Numbered from the stretch's first letter, positions 52,766 to 62,678 are shown. The stretch is DNA of 64,000 nt from Flavobacterium limi (GCF_010645075.1 NZ_JAADZV010000006.1:287264-351263); one strand, 5' to 3'. A program made the numbers and translations. Notes: generated from the letters alone by a model not told the origin.

Positions 52766-53668
52766 ATGAGAGCATTGGTTATTTCCGGTGGAGGCAGTAA
52801 AGGCGCATTTGCCGGCGGTGTTGCACAATATTTATTAGAAGTAAAAAGGCATCAGTACGATTTATACCTCGGTACTTCAACCGGAAGTTTGTTAATTCCG
52901 CATCTGGCACTCGGAAATATTGAACAGATTCATTCGATTTATACCAATGTGAACATGTCAAAAATTTTTAATATTTGCCCGTTTGTAGTGAAAGTTAAAG
53001 ACGGTGTGGACATTGTAACCATTAATCACTTCAATGTTATACGTCAGTTTTTTAAAGGAAAAAGGACGTTTGGGGAAAGTAAAGGACTGAAGAAATACAT
53101 TAGAAGCAACTTTTCATTATCTGATTTTAATCAGTTAAAAAAGATGAAAAAAGACGTTGTCATTACAGTAACCAATTTTACAAAAAACGAAGCCGAATAT
53201 AAATCAATAAAAGAATGTACTTACGAAGAATTTTGTGACTGGTCATGGATTTCGAGTAACTATGTGCCTTTTATGAGCCTTGTTGAAAAAAACAACTGCG
53301 AATATGGGGACGGAGGATTTTCAAGTCTGGTACCTATTCGTGAAGCAATCAACCGTGGAGCAACAGAAATTGACGTCATCATTCTGGAAACAGAGGTCAA
53401 TATGGAGAAAACTGTTATTGGTAAAAACCCGTTTTCTTTGATGATTGATTTGTTTAGAATTGCCCTGGATCAGGTTGAAAAACACGACATTGCTATAGGA
53501 AAACTAATAGCAAACAATAAAAATGTAAAACTTAATTTATACTATACACCAACTAAACTGACAAATAACGCTTTGATTTTTAATAAAGAGGTAATGAAAA
53601 CATGGTGGGAACAGGGATATGAATACGCTCAGAATAAGTCTGAGATTATGAGTGATAATAAGTTATAA
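52766..53668 (+). CDS. Patatin-like phospholipase
   Basis: A 300-residue patatin-fold hydrolase. The oxyanion motif is SGGGSKGAFAGG (residues 7-18), nucleophile Ser38 in LGTSTGSLL and catalytic Asp182 in YGDGGFSSL (DG/A dyad complete). No signal peptide, so cytoplasmic. It likely hydrolyses acyl ester bonds of membrane lipids. It is followed by a HAD gene 10 bases later. Patatins also occur in CBASS effectors, but there is no CD-NTase nearby here, so a housekeeping role is more likely. Confidence 0.9.
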   Translation: MRALVISGGGSKGAFAGGVAQYLLEVKRHQYDLYLGTSTGSLLIPHLALGNIEQIHSIYTNVNMSKIFNICPFVVKVKDGVDIVTINHFNVIRQFFKGKRTFGESKGLKKYIRSNFSLSDFNQLKKMKKDVVITVTNFTKNEAEYKSIKECTYEEFCDWSWISSNYVPFMSLVEKNNCEYGDGGFSSLVPIREAINRGATEIDVIILETEVNMEKTVIGKNPFSLMIDLFRIALDQVEKHDIAIGKLIANNKNVKLNLYYTPTKLTNNALIFNKEVMKTWWEQGYEYAQNKSEIMSDNKL

Positions 53669-53678
53669 TCCATTATAT

Positions 53679-54113
53679 ATGATAATCTCTTTTGATTTAG
53701 ATGATACTTTAATTGCTAAAAATAAATTTAGGTTAGAGAAAACGAATTTATTTCAGCAGCTTTTTGGGATTGAAAACATAAGAGAGGGAACAATTGATTT
53801 ATTTAAACAAATAAAAAAGCGCAATTACAAAATATATGTTTATACAACTTCCCATAGAAGTGCAAGAAGAATTAAATGGACGTTTTGTTCTTATGGAATT
53901 CCGGTCGATTTTGTGATAAACCAACAGAAACATCAAAAGGAAATTAAAAAGCATAATATTAATTGCTCAAAATTTCCTCCGATGTACAATATTAATATTC
54001 ATATTGATGATTCAGTTGGTGTTGAGATGGAAGGAGAAAAATATGGGTTTAAAACCATAATAATTTCTGAAAAAGACGAAGATTGGGTACAAACCATCCT
54101 TAACATTCTTTAA
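53679..54113 (+). CDS. HAD superfamily hydrolase
   Basis: Start at 53679 (MIISFDLDDTLIAKNKFRLE), giving 144 residues; a longer frame overlaps the patatin gene. Motif I is DLDDT with both catalytic Asp residues, motif II is the Thr in VYTTSHRSARR, and motif IV looks like HIDDSVGVEM. There is no large cap domain, so it is a C0-type or small-cap HAD phosphatase. It is probably cotranscribed with the patatin-like gene. Confidence 0.85.
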   Translation: MIISFDLDDTLIAKNKFRLEKTNLFQQLFGIENIREGTIDLFKQIKKRNYKIYVYTTSHRSARRIKWTFCSYGIPVDFVINQQKHQKEIKKHNINCSKFPPMYNINIHIDDSVGVEMEGEKYGFKTIIISEKDEDWVQTILNIL

Positions 54114-54137
54114 TTGAGATTATATTAAAACAATTAT

Positions 54138-54659
54138 TTACCAAAGATCAGCAACCTCATTTTTTATAAACCCTAAAGCAGCATTGCTTGGCGATTGTTT
54201 TTCTAATAAGTCATTCAAAATTACTTCACGTAATTTATCAGCATTTTCTACACGATCACTCATGGCAGCTTTTCGAATCATTTGTATGGTTGCGTTTTTG
54301 GCTGTAGTAATGATTGTCCAGCATTCATCAGACATGTAAATTTGCTGGGTTAAATTATGCTCAAATTCCTGTTCAATCTGATCGATGACGAAGTTTTCGT
54401 AATCGTGTTTTTGTTGTGAAATAGGAGCAATACGAATCAATAATTTCGTCAGGTTGATACGTTCCAAAAATAAGGTCATACGTTCATAAGCCTGCAAACG
54501 TATTGGTAAAGATTGCTTCTGATATTCTCTGCTTAGTAAAAAAGCACGTTTTTTATCATTGTTTTTAATATGTAGTTCAAAAAAACGGTAAGCCACAAAT
54601 CCGGTAATAATGGCTGGTAAGGTATAACTCGCTAATTCTATAATTCGGGTAAAATCCAT
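54138..54659 (-). CDS. Hypothetical membrane-anchored helical protein (DUF7935-like)
   Basis: Start at 54659 (MDFTRIIELASYTLPAIITG); the six-residue extension from 54677 is optional. One N-terminal membrane helix (residues 5-25) is followed by a long helical cytoplasmic part with LLSREYQKQSLPIRLQAYER, NLTKLLIRIAPISQQ and DECWTIITTAKNATIQMIRK. It looks like a Bacteroidota-specific family that I remember as DUF7935, function unknown. It is alone on its strand, convergent with the HAD gene and divergent from the permease gene. Confidence 0.68.
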   Translation of the reverse strand: MDFTRIIELASYTLPAIITGFVAYRFFELHIKNNDKKRAFLLSREYQKQSLPIRLQAYERMTLFLERINLTKLLIRIAPISQQKHDYENFVIDQIEQEFEHNLTQQIYMSDECWTIITTAKNATIQMIRKAAMSDRVENADKLREVILNDLLEKQSPSNAALGFIKNEVADLW

Positions 54660-54783
54660 TTTAATATTTTTTAGCAAAAATATACTTTTTGAGGAGAAAT
54701 ACGATTTAAATTTTAGTAATAAAACAAAATCTAAACCCTACTTTTGCTGCTTGCTTTTTTAAGCTCTTCAAATACAATTTTTA

Positions 54784-55551
54784 ATGGATTACTATATTAT
54801 ATTTTTTCTTTGTCTGGCAGCATTTGCAGCTGGATTTATTGATGCAATTGTTGGCGGAGGAGGTCTAATTCAAACTCCAATGGGATTGATTTTATTGCCA
54901 AATTTGCCTGTTTCGACCGTTATTGGAACATTGAAGATTCCTGCTTTTAGCGGAACAGCATTTGCAGCTTTTCAATATCTTAAAAATGTAATTATCCAGT
55001 GGAGATTACTTTTGATTATGATGAGTCTGGCAGTTCCATCGGCATTTTTGGGCTCAGCCATTTTAACTCTTGTAAGCAATGATTTTATGAAACCGCTTTT
55101 ACTGGTGGTTTTATCTTTACTGTTTGTATATACGTATGCGAAGAAAAACTTCGGACAGCATGTAGCTAAAAATCATTCTGCAACGACTCAGATCATTTAT
55201 GCTGTCATTATCAGTGTAATTATTGGTTTCTATGACGGGTTTATTGGCCCGGGAACAGGCAGCTTTTTTGTGGTTGCTTTTATAACTTTATTAGGGTTTG
55301 ATTTTTTGCACGCTTCCGCGAATGCTAAAATGGTAAATCTTGCAACCAACTTTGGTTCGATTTGTTTGTTTATGATAAAAGGAAAAATCATCTGGAGCAT
55401 TGCAATTCCGATGGCAATCAGCAATGGAATTGGAGGCTGGCTTGGTGCAAAACTGGCTATCAATAAGGGAAATGGTTTTATCCGGGTTTTCTTTTTGGTT
55501 GTTGTTGTGGGGACTTTAATCCGGTTTGCTTACGACGTTTTCTACAAGTAG
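54784..55551 (+). CDS. TauE/SafE family permease
   Basis: A 255-residue membrane protein with about eight helices. The first contains AAFAAGFIDAIVGGGGLIQT, and the second repeat VIIGFYDGFIGPGTGSFFVV; these GGGG and GPGTG motifs are the TauE/SafE (sulfite exporter) hallmark. It exports sulfite or organosulfonates or related anions; the specific substrate cannot be told. Monocistronic. Confidence 0.92.
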   Translation: MDYYIIFFLCLAAFAAGFIDAIVGGGGLIQTPMGLILLPNLPVSTVIGTLKIPAFSGTAFAAFQYLKNVIIQWRLLLIMMSLAVPSAFLGSAILTLVSNDFMKPLLLVVLSLLFVYTYAKKNFGQHVAKNHSATTQIIYAVIISVIIGFYDGFIGPGTGSFFVVAFITLLGFDFLHASANAKMVNLATNFGSICLFMIKGKIIWSIAIPMAISNGIGGWLGAKLAINKGNGFIRVFFLVVVVGTLIRFAYDVFYK

Positions 55552-55702
55552 CTTTTTAAAGAATGCCAATTGTTTGAACCCCGGCGTGATACTTCAATTA
55601 ATCTTAGTTTTAGCTTCAGAAAAAACTTAGTGTTTCAGAACTTTAGCATCTTAGGAACTTTCTTTTTTAATTCTTATTTTTGCCTAAAAGGAGAACAATT
55701 TC

Positions 55703-58039
55703 ATGCAGAATTATATTGACCAGCTCAACGAAGCACAACGACAGCCAGTTTTACAGAAAGACGGGCCAATGATTATTATAGCAGGTGCAGGTTCGGGAAA
55801 AACGCGTGTTTTAACAATTAGGATTGCTTATTTGATGCATCAGGGAATTGATGCTTTTAATATATTGTCACTTACATTTACAAATAAGGCTGCCCGCGAA
55901 ATGAAGCACAGGATTTCTTCAATCGTGGGAGCAAGTGAAGCAAAAAACCTGTGGATGGGAACTTTTCACTCCATTTTTGCGCGTATTCTTCGTTCAGAAT
56001 CAGAACATTTGGGTTACCCTTCCAATTTTACTATTTATGATTCTCAGGATTCGGCAAGGCTCATTTCTTCTATTATAAAAGAAATGCAGCTGGACCGTGA
56101 TATTTATAAACCAAAACAAGTTTTAGGAAGAATTTCGACTTATAAAAATAGTTTGATAACGGTAAAAGCCTATTTCAATAATCCTGAACTGATGGAAGCG
56201 GATGCAATGTCGAAAAAACCTCGTTTAGGTGAAATTTATCAACAGTATGTAGAACGCTGTTTTAAAGCAGGAGCAATGGATTTTGATGATTTATTATTGA
56301 AAACCAATGAATTATTGACCCGTTTTCCTGAAGTTTTGGCTAAATATCAAAACCGTTTCCGATATATTCTGGTGGATGAGTACCAGGATACAAATCATTC
56401 TCAGTATTTAATTGTTAGGGCTTTATCAGATAAGTTTCAGAATATTTGTGTGGTTGGGGATGATGCGCAGAGTATTTACGCTTTCCGTGGGGCAAACATC
56501 AATAATATCCTGAATTTTCAAAAGGATTATGAGGGAGTGAAAATGTTTCGTTTAGAGCAAAATTACCGTTCGACCCGAAATATAGTTGAAGCAGCAAATA
56601 CCGTGATGGAACATAATAAAACGAAACTGGATAAAGTAGTATGGACAGCAAATGAATTTGGACCGAAAGTAAAAGTACACAGAAGTTTGACGGATGCTGA
56701 AGAAGGACGTTTTGTTGCCAGCACAATTTTCGAACAAAAAATGCAGAATCAGCTGCATAATGGTTCTTTTGCAATTTTATACCGAACCAATGCACAATCG
56801 CGTGCAATGGAGGATGCCTTAAGAAAAAGAGATATACCATATCGAATTTATGGTGGACTTTCATTTTACCAGCGTAAAGAAATAAAAGATGTTTTGTGTT
56901 ATTTACGTTTGGTCCTGAATCCGAAAGACGAAGAAGCCCTGATTCGTGTAATCAATTACCCGGCACGTGGAATTGGAGATACAACTGTTGAAAAACTGAC
57001 CATTGCAGCTAATCATTACAAGCGCTCGATTTGGGAAGTAATGGTAAATATTGATAAAATTGATTTGAAACTCAATGCAGGGACAAAAAATAAACTGAAA
57101 GATTTTGTAACGATGATTCAGAGTTTTCAGGTTATCAATGAAAATCAGGATGCTTTTTATATAACCGATCATGTTGCCAAAAAAACAGGTCTTGTTCAGG
57201 AACTGAAAAAAGATGCTACACCTGAAGGAATGGCAAAAATTCAGAATATAGAAGAGCTTTTAAACGGTATTAAAGATTTTACTGAAGGGCAGAGAGAAAT
57301 TGACGGTGCAAGAGGAGCTCTTTCTGAATTTATGGAAGATGTAGCTTTAGCGACCGATCTGGATAAGGATACATCTGATGAAGATCGTGTCGCTCTGATG
57401 ACGATCCACCTTGCTAAAGGATTGGAATTTCCTCATGTTTTCGTTGTTGGTATGGAAGAAGATTTGTTTCCCAGCGCAATGAGTATGAGTACCAGAAGTG
57501 AACTGGAAGAAGAGCGCCGTTTGTTTTATGTGGCACTTACACGTGCAGAGCATCAGGCGTATTTAACTTATGCACAGTCACGTTATCGCTGGGGAAAACT
57601 CACAGATAGCGAGCCTTCTCGTTTTATTGAAGAAATAGACAGTCAATATTTAGAATATTTAACGCCTTCAGAAAGTAATTATCGCTACAAATCACCAATT
57701 GACGGCGATATTTTTGGGGATGTCGATAAATCTAAACTAAGACTTTCAAAACCCGTAGGAGGAACTCCTCCCAAACATGTTACAGACAATAGTCCAAAAC
57801 CGGATTTAAATATCAGAAAGTTAAAACCAGTTACAGGAACTAATCCGAATGCAGGTACTCCAAATTTATTTGATAACAAACTGACCATAGGAAATGTAGT
57901 AATGCATGAGCGTTTTGGAAAAGGACAAGTTATAAATTTAGAGGGTGTTGGAGCTGATAAAAAAGCCGAAATAAAATTTGAAGTTGGCGGAATTAAGAAA
58001 TTGTTGTTAAGATTTGCTAAACTTGATATTGTAGGATAA
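55703..58039 (+). CDS. UvrD/PcrA-type ATP-dependent DNA helicase
   Basis: A 778-residue superfamily 1A helicase. It begins IDQLNEAQRQPVLQKDGPMI with Walker A AGAGSGKT (Lys33), then TFTNKAAREMKHRI, VDEYQDTNHSQY, VVGDDAQSIYAFRGANINN, LEQNYRSTRNIVEAANTV and LMTIHLAKGLEFPHVFVVGM, in the usual order. The C-terminus (about residue 720 onward) has a Tudor-like domain NVVMHERFGKGQVINLEGVG, as in PcrA. It unwinds DNA in repair and in replication restart. Confidence 0.95.
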   Translation: MQNYIDQLNEAQRQPVLQKDGPMIIIAGAGSGKTRVLTIRIAYLMHQGIDAFNILSLTFTNKAAREMKHRISSIVGASEAKNLWMGTFHSIFARILRSESEHLGYPSNFTIYDSQDSARLISSIIKEMQLDRDIYKPKQVLGRISTYKNSLITVKAYFNNPELMEADAMSKKPRLGEIYQQYVERCFKAGAMDFDDLLLKTNELLTRFPEVLAKYQNRFRYILVDEYQDTNHSQYLIVRALSDKFQNICVVGDDAQSIYAFRGANINNILNFQKDYEGVKMFRLEQNYRSTRNIVEAANTVMEHNKTKLDKVVWTANEFGPKVKVHRSLTDAEEGRFVASTIFEQKMQNQLHNGSFAILYRTNAQSRAMEDALRKRDIPYRIYGGLSFYQRKEIKDVLCYLRLVLNPKDEEALIRVINYPARGIGDTTVEKLTIAANHYKRSIWEVMVNIDKIDLKLNAGTKNKLKDFVTMIQSFQVINENQDAFYITDHVAKKTGLVQELKKDATPEGMAKIQNIEELLNGIKDFTEGQREIDGARGALSEFMEDVALATDLDKDTSDEDRVALMTIHLAKGLEFPHVFVVGMEEDLFPSAMSMSTRSELEEERRLFYVALTRAEHQAYLTYAQSRYRWGKLTDSEPSRFIEEIDSQYLEYLTPSESNYRYKSPIDGDIFGDVDKSKLRLSKPVGGTPPKHVTDNSPKPDLNIRKLKPVTGTNPNAGTPNLFDNKLTIGNVVMHERFGKGQVINLEGVGADKKAEIKFEVGGIKKLLLRFAKLDIVG

Positions 58040-58112
58040 AATACTTTAAAAGTAGTTTCGTAACTTTAAGTGACATGAAACATGAAACTAGTAAACCTGA
58101 AACAAAAGAGAA

Positions 58113-58733
58113 ATGGCCGAATTTATAAAAATATATCCTGACAAACCCAGTGAAGCTGCAATTGCAAAAGTCGTAAAAGTACTTCAGAATGGTGGTTTAG
58201 TAATTTATCCAACAGACACTGTTTACGGTTTAGGTTGTGATATAACCAATTCAAGAGCTTTAGAAAAAATTGCAAAAATTAAAGGCGTTAAATTAGAGAA
58301 AGCTAATTTCTCTTTCATCTGTCATGATTTAAGTAACTTATCTGACTATGTTAGACAAATTGATACTTCTACGTTTAAAATATTAAAGAGAGCATTACCG
58401 GGTCCCTATACCTTTATTTTACCCGGTAATAATAATTTGCCTAAAGAGTTTAAAAAGAAAACAACGGTAGGTATCCGTGTTCCTGATAACAATATTATTT
58501 TGGAAATTGTACGGCAATTGGGGAATCCTGTTGTGTCAACATCAATACGTGATGAAGATGACGTGATTGAATATACTACAGATCCTGAATTGATTTTCGA
58601 GAAATGGCAAAACCTTGTTGATATGGTCATTGATGGAGGATATGGTGATAATGTAGGATCTACAATTATTGATCTCTCTGAACACGAACCTGTAATTGTA
58701 AGAGAAGGAAAAGGAGATGTTGATATTTTGTAA
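58113..58733 (+). CDS. L-threonylcarbamoyladenylate synthase-like protein (Sua5/YciO family)
   Basis: A 206-residue YrdC-fold protein: GGLVIYPTDTVYGLGCDITN near the start, KGVKLEKANFSFICHDLSN, RALPGPYTFILPGNN and PVVSTSIRDEDD. It lacks the extra Sua5 C-terminal domain. In bacteria this family makes threonylcarbamoyl-AMP for tRNA t6A37; the YciO branch may have another role. KGVKLEKANFSF differs from the canonical KGRPxxxPL segment, which fits YciO more than TsaC. Confidence 0.88.
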   Translation: MAEFIKIYPDKPSEAAIAKVVKVLQNGGLVIYPTDTVYGLGCDITNSRALEKIAKIKGVKLEKANFSFICHDLSNLSDYVRQIDTSTFKILKRALPGPYTFILPGNNNLPKEFKKKTTVGIRVPDNNIILEIVRQLGNPVVSTSIRDEDDVIEYTTDPELIFEKWQNLVDMVIDGGYGDNVGSTIIDLSEHEPVIVREGKGDVDIL

Positions 58734-58840
58734 AAAAAAACTTAATTTGAGTAACTATTGAAAAATATTGAGTAACTTTAAGGTTAGTTAAATTTAGTTA
58801 GTTAATTAAAATAGTGATGTCCTTTATTGGTTAGGATAAA

Positions 58841-58871
58841 AAAAAGCAGGTCATTTGACCTGCTTTTTTTG
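58841..58871. terminator. Bidirectional terminator between Sua5/YciO and OmpA genes
   Basis: AAAAGCAGGTCA pairs with TGACCTGCTTTT around a three-base loop, with A and T tracts on both sides. Confidence 0.9.
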
Positions 58872-58894
58872 CATAATAAAATACAATGTAAATA

Positions 58895-59728
58895 TTATTG
58901 CTGTTGTTTTTTCATTTCTTTTTCAATCATATCATAAAACTGATCGATTTTTGGCATAACAACAATACGCGTTCTTCTGTTTTTACCTTTATTCTCAGCT
59001 GTATCATTCGGTACCAACGGAATGTATGAGCTTCTGCCTGCAGCGATTAATTTTGCAGGATTAACACCTAAATCATTAGTTAATACACGAACGATTGATG
59101 TAGATCGTTTAACACTTAAATCCCAGTTGTCTAACAAAATTCCATTGCTTTTATAAGGAACATTATCTGTATGACCTTCAACCATACATTCAAAATCAGG
59201 TTTGTCGTTTACTACTTTCGCAACTTTTGCTAAAACACTTTTCGCTTTGTCAGTTACATCATAGCTGCCGCTTTTAAATAATAATTTATCAGCGATAGAG
59301 ATAAATACAACTCCTTTTTCAACGTTGATTTCGATATCCGGATCATTGATTCCCACAGCTCCTTTCAAACTTGTAACTAATGCTAAAGTAACACTGTCTT
59401 TTTTAGTAAGAGCATCCTGAAGTCTGGATATTTTAAGATCTTTCTCTTTTAAACTTTCTAAAGATTTTTCAAGATTTTCAGCACCTTTAGTTGTTAATAC
59501 TGTTAGGTCTTTAGAGCTGTTTATTAAATCTTGATTATGTTCTTTATAACTTGCAGCTGTAGCTGCTAAACCAGCTTTTTCTTCAAGACAAGTGTTTAAT
59601 TTTACAGTAGTTGAATTTAATAAATCTTGTGTTTCTTTGTTTTTGGCTTCTAAGTCAGCATATTTCTTTTTAGAAACACACGATGTTAAGGCCATTAATA
59701 CGGATAGTGCAATTACTATTTTTCTCAT
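58895..59728 (-). CDS. OmpA family peptidoglycan-binding lipoprotein
   Basis: A 277-residue protein with a lipobox (LMALTSC, lipidated Cys17), a coiled-coil region (about residues 25-110, KYADLEAKNKETQDLLN) and a C-terminal OmpA domain with FECMVEGHTDNVPYKSN, NWDLSVKRSTSIVRVLTND and NKGKNRRTRIVVMPK. It anchors the outer membrane to peptidoglycan. It is separated from the GT2 gene by 35 bases on the same strand. Confidence 0.93.
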   Translation of the reverse strand: MRKIVIALSVLMALTSCVSKKKYADLEAKNKETQDLLNSTTVKLNTCLEEKAGLAATAASYKEHNQDLINSSKDLTVLTTKGAENLEKSLESLKEKDLKISRLQDALTKKDSVTLALVTSLKGAVGINDPDIEINVEKGVVFISIADKLLFKSGSYDVTDKAKSVLAKVAKVVNDKPDFECMVEGHTDNVPYKSNGILLDNWDLSVKRSTSIVRVLTNDLGVNPAKLIAAGRSSYIPLVPNDTAENKGKNRRTRIVVMPKIDQFYDMIEKEMKKQQQ

Positions 59729-59763
59729 GAATGTTAAATTTAATTAGACGTTGTTTTACAAAT

Positions 59764-60783
59764 TTAGTTTTTAATATTTTGATTAATGTTAAAGATTTCT
59801 TTAAAAAAAACCAATTTCTTTATATAATATATGAAAACGATACTTTTTATAGTGTAGTATTTTTGCATTTGAAAATCTTTTCTCTTTTTTAGGTAAACTA
59901 ATGACATACAGTAAAATGAAAAATGAGCATGTAAAATAGCAAATGTATGTTTAAATTTTCCTTGCATTAAAAATCTTACTCCCGCTATGCCATCTAATAT
60001 CATTCTGAAGAAAACAATAAAAAATAATCCTTTTTTCGGAAGGTTTTTAACCATCATCAGCAAAGAATTTCTAAAATTCAAATACGTTTTTTTAGGATTT
60101 CCTTGTTGCAAAGTTGCACCACCAACATGATAAACAACAGACTGGGAGTTATATTTAATAGTATGTCCTTCATTTAACGCACGCCAACATAAATCAATCT
60201 CTTCCTGATGTGCAAAAAAAGATTCATCAAATCCTTCTAATTCATCATAAACTTGTTTCCTAATAAAAAAACACGCCCCTGATGCCCAGAATATTTCACA
60301 ATTATCATCGTATTGACTATTATCTTTTTCGATAGTATCAAAAATTCGGCCCCGACAAAACGGATATCCATATTTGTCAATAAAGCCGCCTGCGGCACCA
60401 GCATATTCAAAGTACTCTTTATTTTTAAAATCAAGAATTTTAGGCTGGATGATAGCCGTGTTTTTTTCGCTGTCGAAGGTTTCTATTATTGGTTTTAACC
60501 AATTTTCTGTTACTTCAATATCTGAATTAACTAAAGCATAAATCTCGGCATCGACTGCTTTTAAAGCATCGTTGTAGCCTTTGGCAAAACCATGGTTTCC
60601 GGTATTTTTTATAATTTTTACAGAAGGGAAATTATGCAGAACAAATTCAATTGAATCATCTGTAGAAGCATTATCCGCTACATATATAGTGGCTTCTTTT
60701 GAAAACTGAATTACTGATGGCAAAAATTGTTCTAATAATTTTATTCCATTCCAATTTAAAATGACAACTGCAATTTTATCCAA
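59764..60783 (-). CDS. Glycosyltransferase family 2
   Basis: A 339-residue GT-A fold enzyme. It starts MDKIAVVILNWNGIKLLEQF; the nucleotide-binding region has YVADNASTDDSIEFV and the DxD-like metal site LVNSDIEVTENWL, followed by FWASGACFFIRKQVYDELEG and FDESFFAHQEEIDLCWRALN. The C-terminal part is hydrophobic and may associate with the membrane. It transfers a sugar, probably rhamnose-like or to a surface polysaccharide; donor and acceptor are unknown. It is 18 bases after the HsdR_N-like gene. Confidence 0.9.
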   Translation of the reverse strand: MDKIAVVILNWNGIKLLEQFLPSVIQFSKEATIYVADNASTDDSIEFVLHNFPSVKIIKNTGNHGFAKGYNDALKAVDAEIYALVNSDIEVTENWLKPIIETFDSEKNTAIIQPKILDFKNKEYFEYAGAAGGFIDKYGYPFCRGRIFDTIEKDNSQYDDNCEIFWASGACFFIRKQVYDELEGFDESFFAHQEEIDLCWRALNEGHTIKYNSQSVVYHVGGATLQQGNPKKTYLNFRNSLLMMVKNLPKKGLFFIVFFRMILDGIAGVRFLMQGKFKHTFAILHAHFSFYCMSLVYLKKRKDFQMQKYYTIKSIVFIYYIKKLVFFKEIFNINQNIKN

Positions 60784-60801
60784 AAGTATTCTTTTTATAA
60801 T

Positions 60802-61254
60802 TTAATAAATTTCTTTGTAATCAGGTAATGATTTTAAAAAGTCATATTTTTCATTTTCAAAATCCATCTGACAATAATAATGATTCAGACCGTTTGTGAC
60901 TTTCAAAAACCGTGCCTGCATTGTCATATTATAACGGGCAATCTGATCAAAAGTTGCTTGTGATATCTTTACTTCAGGTGCTTTGCATTCTACCAATATA
61001 TGTATCGAACCATCCGAATTAAAAACTACAACATCATAGCGTTTTCGTAAACCATTGACCGTTAAAACTTTTTCTACGTTTATGAGAGATCTTGGATATT
61101 TTTTCTCATTCATTAAATAATGAACAACATGCTGACGAACCCATTCTTCAGGGGTAAGAATTATAAATTTTTTTCTGATTTCATCAAAAATAGACACTTT
61201 ATTTTCGTTATTTTTGAATCGAAAATTATAAATTGGAAAATTTAATCGCTGCAT
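60802..61254 (-). CDS. HsdR N-terminal domain (PD-(D/E)xK) nuclease-like protein
   Basis: A 150-residue protein with TPEEWVRQHVVHYLMNEKKY followed by LRKRYDVVVFNSDGSIHILV and ECKAPEVKISQATFDQIARY. The Asp in YDVVVF and the Glu-x-Lys of ECKAP form a PD-(D/E)xK site as in the HSDR_N_2 family. It has no helicase or methylase neighbour and is a conserved stand-alone gene next to holA in Flavobacteriia, so it is probably not a restriction system; role unknown. Confidence 0.85.
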   Translation of the reverse strand: MQRLNFPIYNFRFKNNENKVSIFDEIRKKFIILTPEEWVRQHVVHYLMNEKKYPRSLINVEKVLTVNGLRKRYDVVVFNSDGSIHILVECKAPEVKISQATFDQIARYNMTMQARFLKVTNGLNHYYCQMDFENEKYDFLKSLPDYKEIY

Positions 61255-61380
61255 AAAGCAAAAATATTAAAATAGTTTCAGGTTTCAAGTTTTAAAGTTT
61301 CAAGTTGTGAAAACGAGCTTAAACTTGAAACCTGACCCGAGGCTGAAAGCCGATCAGTCGAAGCAAACAAAAACATTTGA

Positions 61381-62385
61381 ATGGACGAAGTTGTAAAAAT
61401 TGTTAATGATATAAAAGCAGGAAATATAAAGCCAATTTATTTTTTAATGGGTGAAGAACCTTATTATATTGATAAATTATCGGAATATATAGAGCAGAAT
61501 GTTCTTTCAGAAGAGGAGAAAGGATTTAATCAGACGGTTTTATACGGAAGGGATGTTTCTGTAGAAGATATCGTTTCAACTGCAAAGCGTTATCCAATGA
61601 TGGCAGACCGTCAGGTCGTTATCGTAAAAGAGGCTCAGGATTTATCAAGAACAATTGATAAAATTGAATCTTATGTCAATAATCCAATGGAAACAACAGT
61701 TTTGGTTTTTTGTTATAAATACAAAACACTTGATAAACGTAAAAAAGTAACAAAACTATTAGCTCAAAACGGAATCGTTTATGAAAGTAAAAAATTATAC
61801 GAAAATCAGGTAGGAGACTGGATAAAACGCGTTTTGGCCGGAAAAAAATATACAATTGATCCGAAAGCAAATGCCATGTTGGTAGAGTTTTTAGGGACTG
61901 ATTTGAGTAAAATTAATAATGAATTAGAAAAACTTCAGATTATTTTACCTCAGGGTACAATGATTACGCCTCTGCATATTGAAGAGAATATTGGTTTTAG
62001 CAAAGATTATAATGTTTTCGAGCTTAGAAAAGCTATTGGCGAACGCAATCAATTAAGAGCTTATAAAATTGCTGAGAATTTCGCCCATAATCCGAAAGAA
62101 TATCCTCTGGTAATGACTACAGGATTAGTTTTCGGATTTTTTGTTCAGCTTTTAAAATATCATGGACTTAAAGATAAAAATCCAAAAAATGTAGCAGCAG
62201 CAATTGGTGTAAATCCTTATTTTTTGAAAGAATATGACTTAGCAGTCAAGAATTATCCCATGCGAAAAGTGAGCCAGATTGTAGGAGCTTTAAGAGATGT
62301 TGACATAAAAAGCAAAGGGGTTGGTGCCAATGCTTTATCGCAATCTGATCTGTTAAAAGAAATGCTTTATAAAATTTTTAATTAA
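61381..62385 (+). CDS. holA: DNA polymerase III subunit delta
   Basis: A 334-residue clamp-loader subunit. It begins with a segment containing PIYFLMGEEPYYIDKLSEYI, then AKRYPMMADRQVVIVKEAQD, YKTLDKRKKVTKLLAQNGIV, LVEFLGTDLSKINNELEKLQ and a C-terminal collar domain (HGLKDKNPKNVAAAIGVNPY). It opens the beta clamp and loads it on primed DNA in replication. It is divergent from the HsdR_N-like gene; between them lie degenerate GTTTCAAGTTT-type words. Confidence 0.94.
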   Translation: MDEVVKIVNDIKAGNIKPIYFLMGEEPYYIDKLSEYIEQNVLSEEEKGFNQTVLYGRDVSVEDIVSTAKRYPMMADRQVVIVKEAQDLSRTIDKIESYVNNPMETTVLVFCYKYKTLDKRKKVTKLLAQNGIVYESKKLYENQVGDWIKRVLAGKKYTIDPKANAMLVEFLGTDLSKINNELEKLQIILPQGTMITPLHIEENIGFSKDYNVFELRKAIGERNQLRAYKIAENFAHNPKEYPLVMTTGLVFGFFVQLLKYHGLKDKNPKNVAAAIGVNPYFLKEYDLAVKNYPMRKVSQIVGALRDVDIKSKGVGANALSQSDLLKEMLYKIFN

Positions 62386-62449
62386 GCAATTTAAATTCAC
62401 GATATTTGCCTTTCTAAAAATTTTACTACTTAAAAATAATTACGCAATT

Positions 62450-62632
62450 ATGGGAATGAATAAGAATACCGTTTTAGGATGGGCTACTTTTATAATGGTA
62501 ATCATGGGATTGTTACTTATAGGTCTTGGGGCTTTTAGATACAGTGAAGTGTCTGGCTGGGGATTTGCCGCAACTGGAGTTGGGTTTTTAGCAAACGCCT
62601 GGGTTTTTAATGCCTTAAAAGGAAGAGTTTAA
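62450..62632 (+). CDS. CAL67264 family membrane protein
   Basis: A 60-residue protein with two membrane helices (about residues 8-27 and 34-53; TFIMVIMGLLLIGLGAFRY and GWGFAATGVGFLANAWVFNA) and a basic end LKGRV. It matches the small Flavobacteriia family named CAL67264, function unknown. In related genomes I recall it next to ettA, and an apparent ettA start follows here after 46 bases, but it is truncated after eight codons. Confidence 0.88.
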   Translation: MGMNKNTVLGWATFIMVIMGLLLIGLGAFRYSEVSGWGFAATGVGFLANAWVFNALKGRV

Positions 62633-62678
62633 CGGATTCAATTACAATTCAATAAATAATTTAAATAAAAAATAAAAA

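Noticed and set aside
52766..53668. Patatin as a CBASS effector
   Set aside because: No nucleotidyltransferase lies beside it; neighbours are an aminopeptidase and a HAD phosphatase, so a general lipase role is more likely.
60802..61254. Type I restriction system
   Set aside because: Only an isolated HsdR_N-like nuclease domain is present; no HsdM, HsdS or helicase. The gene is a conserved neighbour of holA.
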